Shown: positions 63,053 to 64,000 of the stretch, in pieces | Numbering within the stretch: the stretch's first letter is position 1 | How the letters are laid out: each line of letters opens with the position of its first letter | NCBI RefSeq assembly: GCF_041296385.1 | Contig: NW_027183510.1 | Coordinates: 345,954-409,953, forward strand | Length of the DNA: 64,000 nucleotides | Reading direction: 5' to 3' | DNA from: Aphelocoma coerulescens | Lineage: Eukaryota; Chordata; Aves; Passeriformes; Corvidae | The notes under the pieces: generated by a model | What the model saw: only the letters and a program-made list of their open reading frames with translations | What the model was told of the DNA's origin: nothing | Database searches by the model: none | Position numbers and translations under genes: made by a program

Positions 63053-64000
63053 ATAGACAGCGAGGCCCGTGCAAAGAAACAGGGAGCGATTCTTGAGAGA
63101 AGTTGCAGAGCTCTTTCTTCTCCAGCCACATGGGCGGGGCACTGCCAAAGAACTGAGCAATCACGGCACAACCAGGGCCCTCCTCACACAGGGCAACACA
63201 AAATAAGCAGTGCTGAACAGGATTAGGGCACATGTGAGCAGGGAGCAGGGAGACCCCGTGCCCAGGCCATGCCTCTACCCCAGGGTCCCCTCTCCCATGA
63301 CCTCATGGCAGGGGGGAGGAACCCCAACACTTCCGTAGGTGTAGTCTCTCTCCTCCTCCTTGCAGCTGGCTCATGGGCCCACATTCAGGGCCCCCACCTC
63401 GGGAGAAAATTCTCCCAATGTGGTCTGATGTTGAAAGAGTCAAGAAGAGAAGAAGGGAAAAAAAACCCCCAAAGTCCCAGGAAAACAAATTTCAACTCTC
63501 CATCTCCTCCCAGAGAAAAGGAGCTGAAAACTGGCAAAAAAGAAACAAAGTTGCTTCCTCTGCTCTTGCTGCAAGCAGGATGCAGAGGAGTGTGTATGTG
63601 TGTCCTTGAAAAAACGCTCTGAGAAGTTTGTCCGGTTTTTTTCCTCTCCCCCCTCTCAGGCTCAGTTGAAAGGCACAGAAACGCACAAAGTTCACTTCTG
63701 GGCATAGAGCAGCAATAGGGGGATACACATGATAAAGTCACCCCAAGACACAGGGACAGAGAATTCAGTGGAAAGACTCCAAGAATTCTGCTCCCAGAGA
63801 TCATTCCTGCTCACACTGACCCTTGTAGAAAGGGGACATCGTTCCAGGCAGCCTGTACTGAGCATGTGGCTCCTGAGTGGGGTTTGTTGTTTAGGAAACC
63901 TGCTCCGGCTTTTCCATTCTTTCCTTCCAAACAGGAAAACTTCTCCTGGGGCTGTGTGCAGGCAGAGCCCTGAGGAGAGCAGGTGGCACATGGTGCGCTG
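63053..64000. repeat. Satellite monomer copy 30, type A, cut by the window edge
   Basis: Only the first 948 bases are present, ending before the internal minisatellite. Markers are 36G, 53G, 113G, 133-134 CA, 371G, 419A, 438T, 714A, 728A, single ATTC, like copies 5 and 19. It has a private extra G in the run near 63718-63722 and a private T at the base before 678 (CATGATAAAG). The extra G shifts the long minus-strand reading frame seen in the other A copies. Confidence 0.95.

Larger units (their letters stand above)
1..64000. repeat. Macrosatellite array, ~2.17-kb monomer, 29 complete copies plus one partial
   Basis: The same sequence recurs from edge to edge in one orientation, with no unique spacer. 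Copies begin at each ATAGACAGCGAGGCCCGTGC, and the register is arbitrary. Recurrent variable sites, numbered in copy 1, are: 36 G/C, 53 G/T, 113 G/A, 133-134 CA/CG/GG, 371 C/G, block 403-418 (GGG+A8 or GGGG+A6), 419 A/G, 438 T/G, 484 A/T, CpG or CpA at 563, CpG or TpG at 630, 678 G/A, 701 G/A, 714 C/A, 728 A/G, single or double ATTC near 750, 874 C/G, 1015 C/A, 1106 T/C, 1131 T/C, 1187 C/G, 1314 C/G, 1537 C/G, 1568 A/G, 1608 A/C, 1859 T/G, 1865 A/G, 1929 G/A, 1964 A/G, 2008 A/G. Type A carries GGG+A8, 484A, 563 CpG, 630 CpG, 678G, 728A and single ATTC. Type B carries GGGG+A6, 484T, 563 CpA, 630 TpG, 678A, 728G and double ATTC. The copy entries use these site numbers. No function is known to me. 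Confidence 0.98.

Noticed and set aside
63715..63735. Extra G and C-to-T change in copy 30 as a biological variant
   Set aside because: It is recorded as seen, but a homopolymer length change in a single copy near the window edge may be a sequencing error, so it is not put forward as a finding.

Overview
The whole 64,000-base window is one head-to-tail tandem array of a large satellite (macrosatellite) monomer of about 2.17 kb. Taking the first base as the arbitrary start of the unit, there are 29 complete copies and a 948-base partial copy at the right edge. Copy lengths are 2,170 (one), 2,172 (eleven), 2,174 (one) and 2,176 bases (sixteen). All copies are in the same orientation. No unique flanking DNA is seen, so the array continues past both edges. 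I find no protein-coding gene that I can support; the open reading frames, up to 201 codons, recur in every copy as by-products of the repeat and match no family I recognise.

Each monomer has three parts. (1) Bases 1-990 of the unit are non-repetitive, with purine and pyrimidine tracts, two polypyrimidine-AG sites that look like splice acceptors, and a polyadenylation-like hexamer present in only some copies. (2) Bases 991-1790 are an internal minisatellite of 22 diverged units of about 37 bases. (3) Bases 1791-2172 are non-repetitive and include a stretch from about 1923 that resembles the start of an avian endogenous-retrovirus LTR. The unit is therefore nested: a minisatellite and a probable LTR fragment have been carried along as the 2.17-kb unit was amplified.

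The copies fall into two main sequence types, A and B, told apart by a linked set of single-base sites, an A/G homopolymer block and an ATTC or ATTCATTC allele. The order of types and the rarer private markers show a higher-order repeat: copies 1-7 recur as copies 15-21 at a spacing of 30,434-30,442 bases, and the A/B type string of copies 1-10 is repeated by copies 15-24. After copy 24 the register is disturbed by apparent gain and loss of whole monomers, and copies 27-30 again resemble copies 2-5 and 16-19. Several copies are A/B mosaics. This is the pattern expected from unequal crossing over and gene conversion.

The organism is a eukaryote and, by inference, a bird, probably a passerine. 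The reasons are the LTR-like segment and the GTGTCACAATGG / TTGGTTCCATGAGG minisatellite style, which I associate with avian genomes; this is recollection and has not been checked by a search. CpG to TpG/CpA differences are prominent among the variable sites, which fits a methylated vertebrate genome. The chromosome (a microchromosome, the W, a germline-restricted chromosome or a pericentromere) cannot be told from the sequence.
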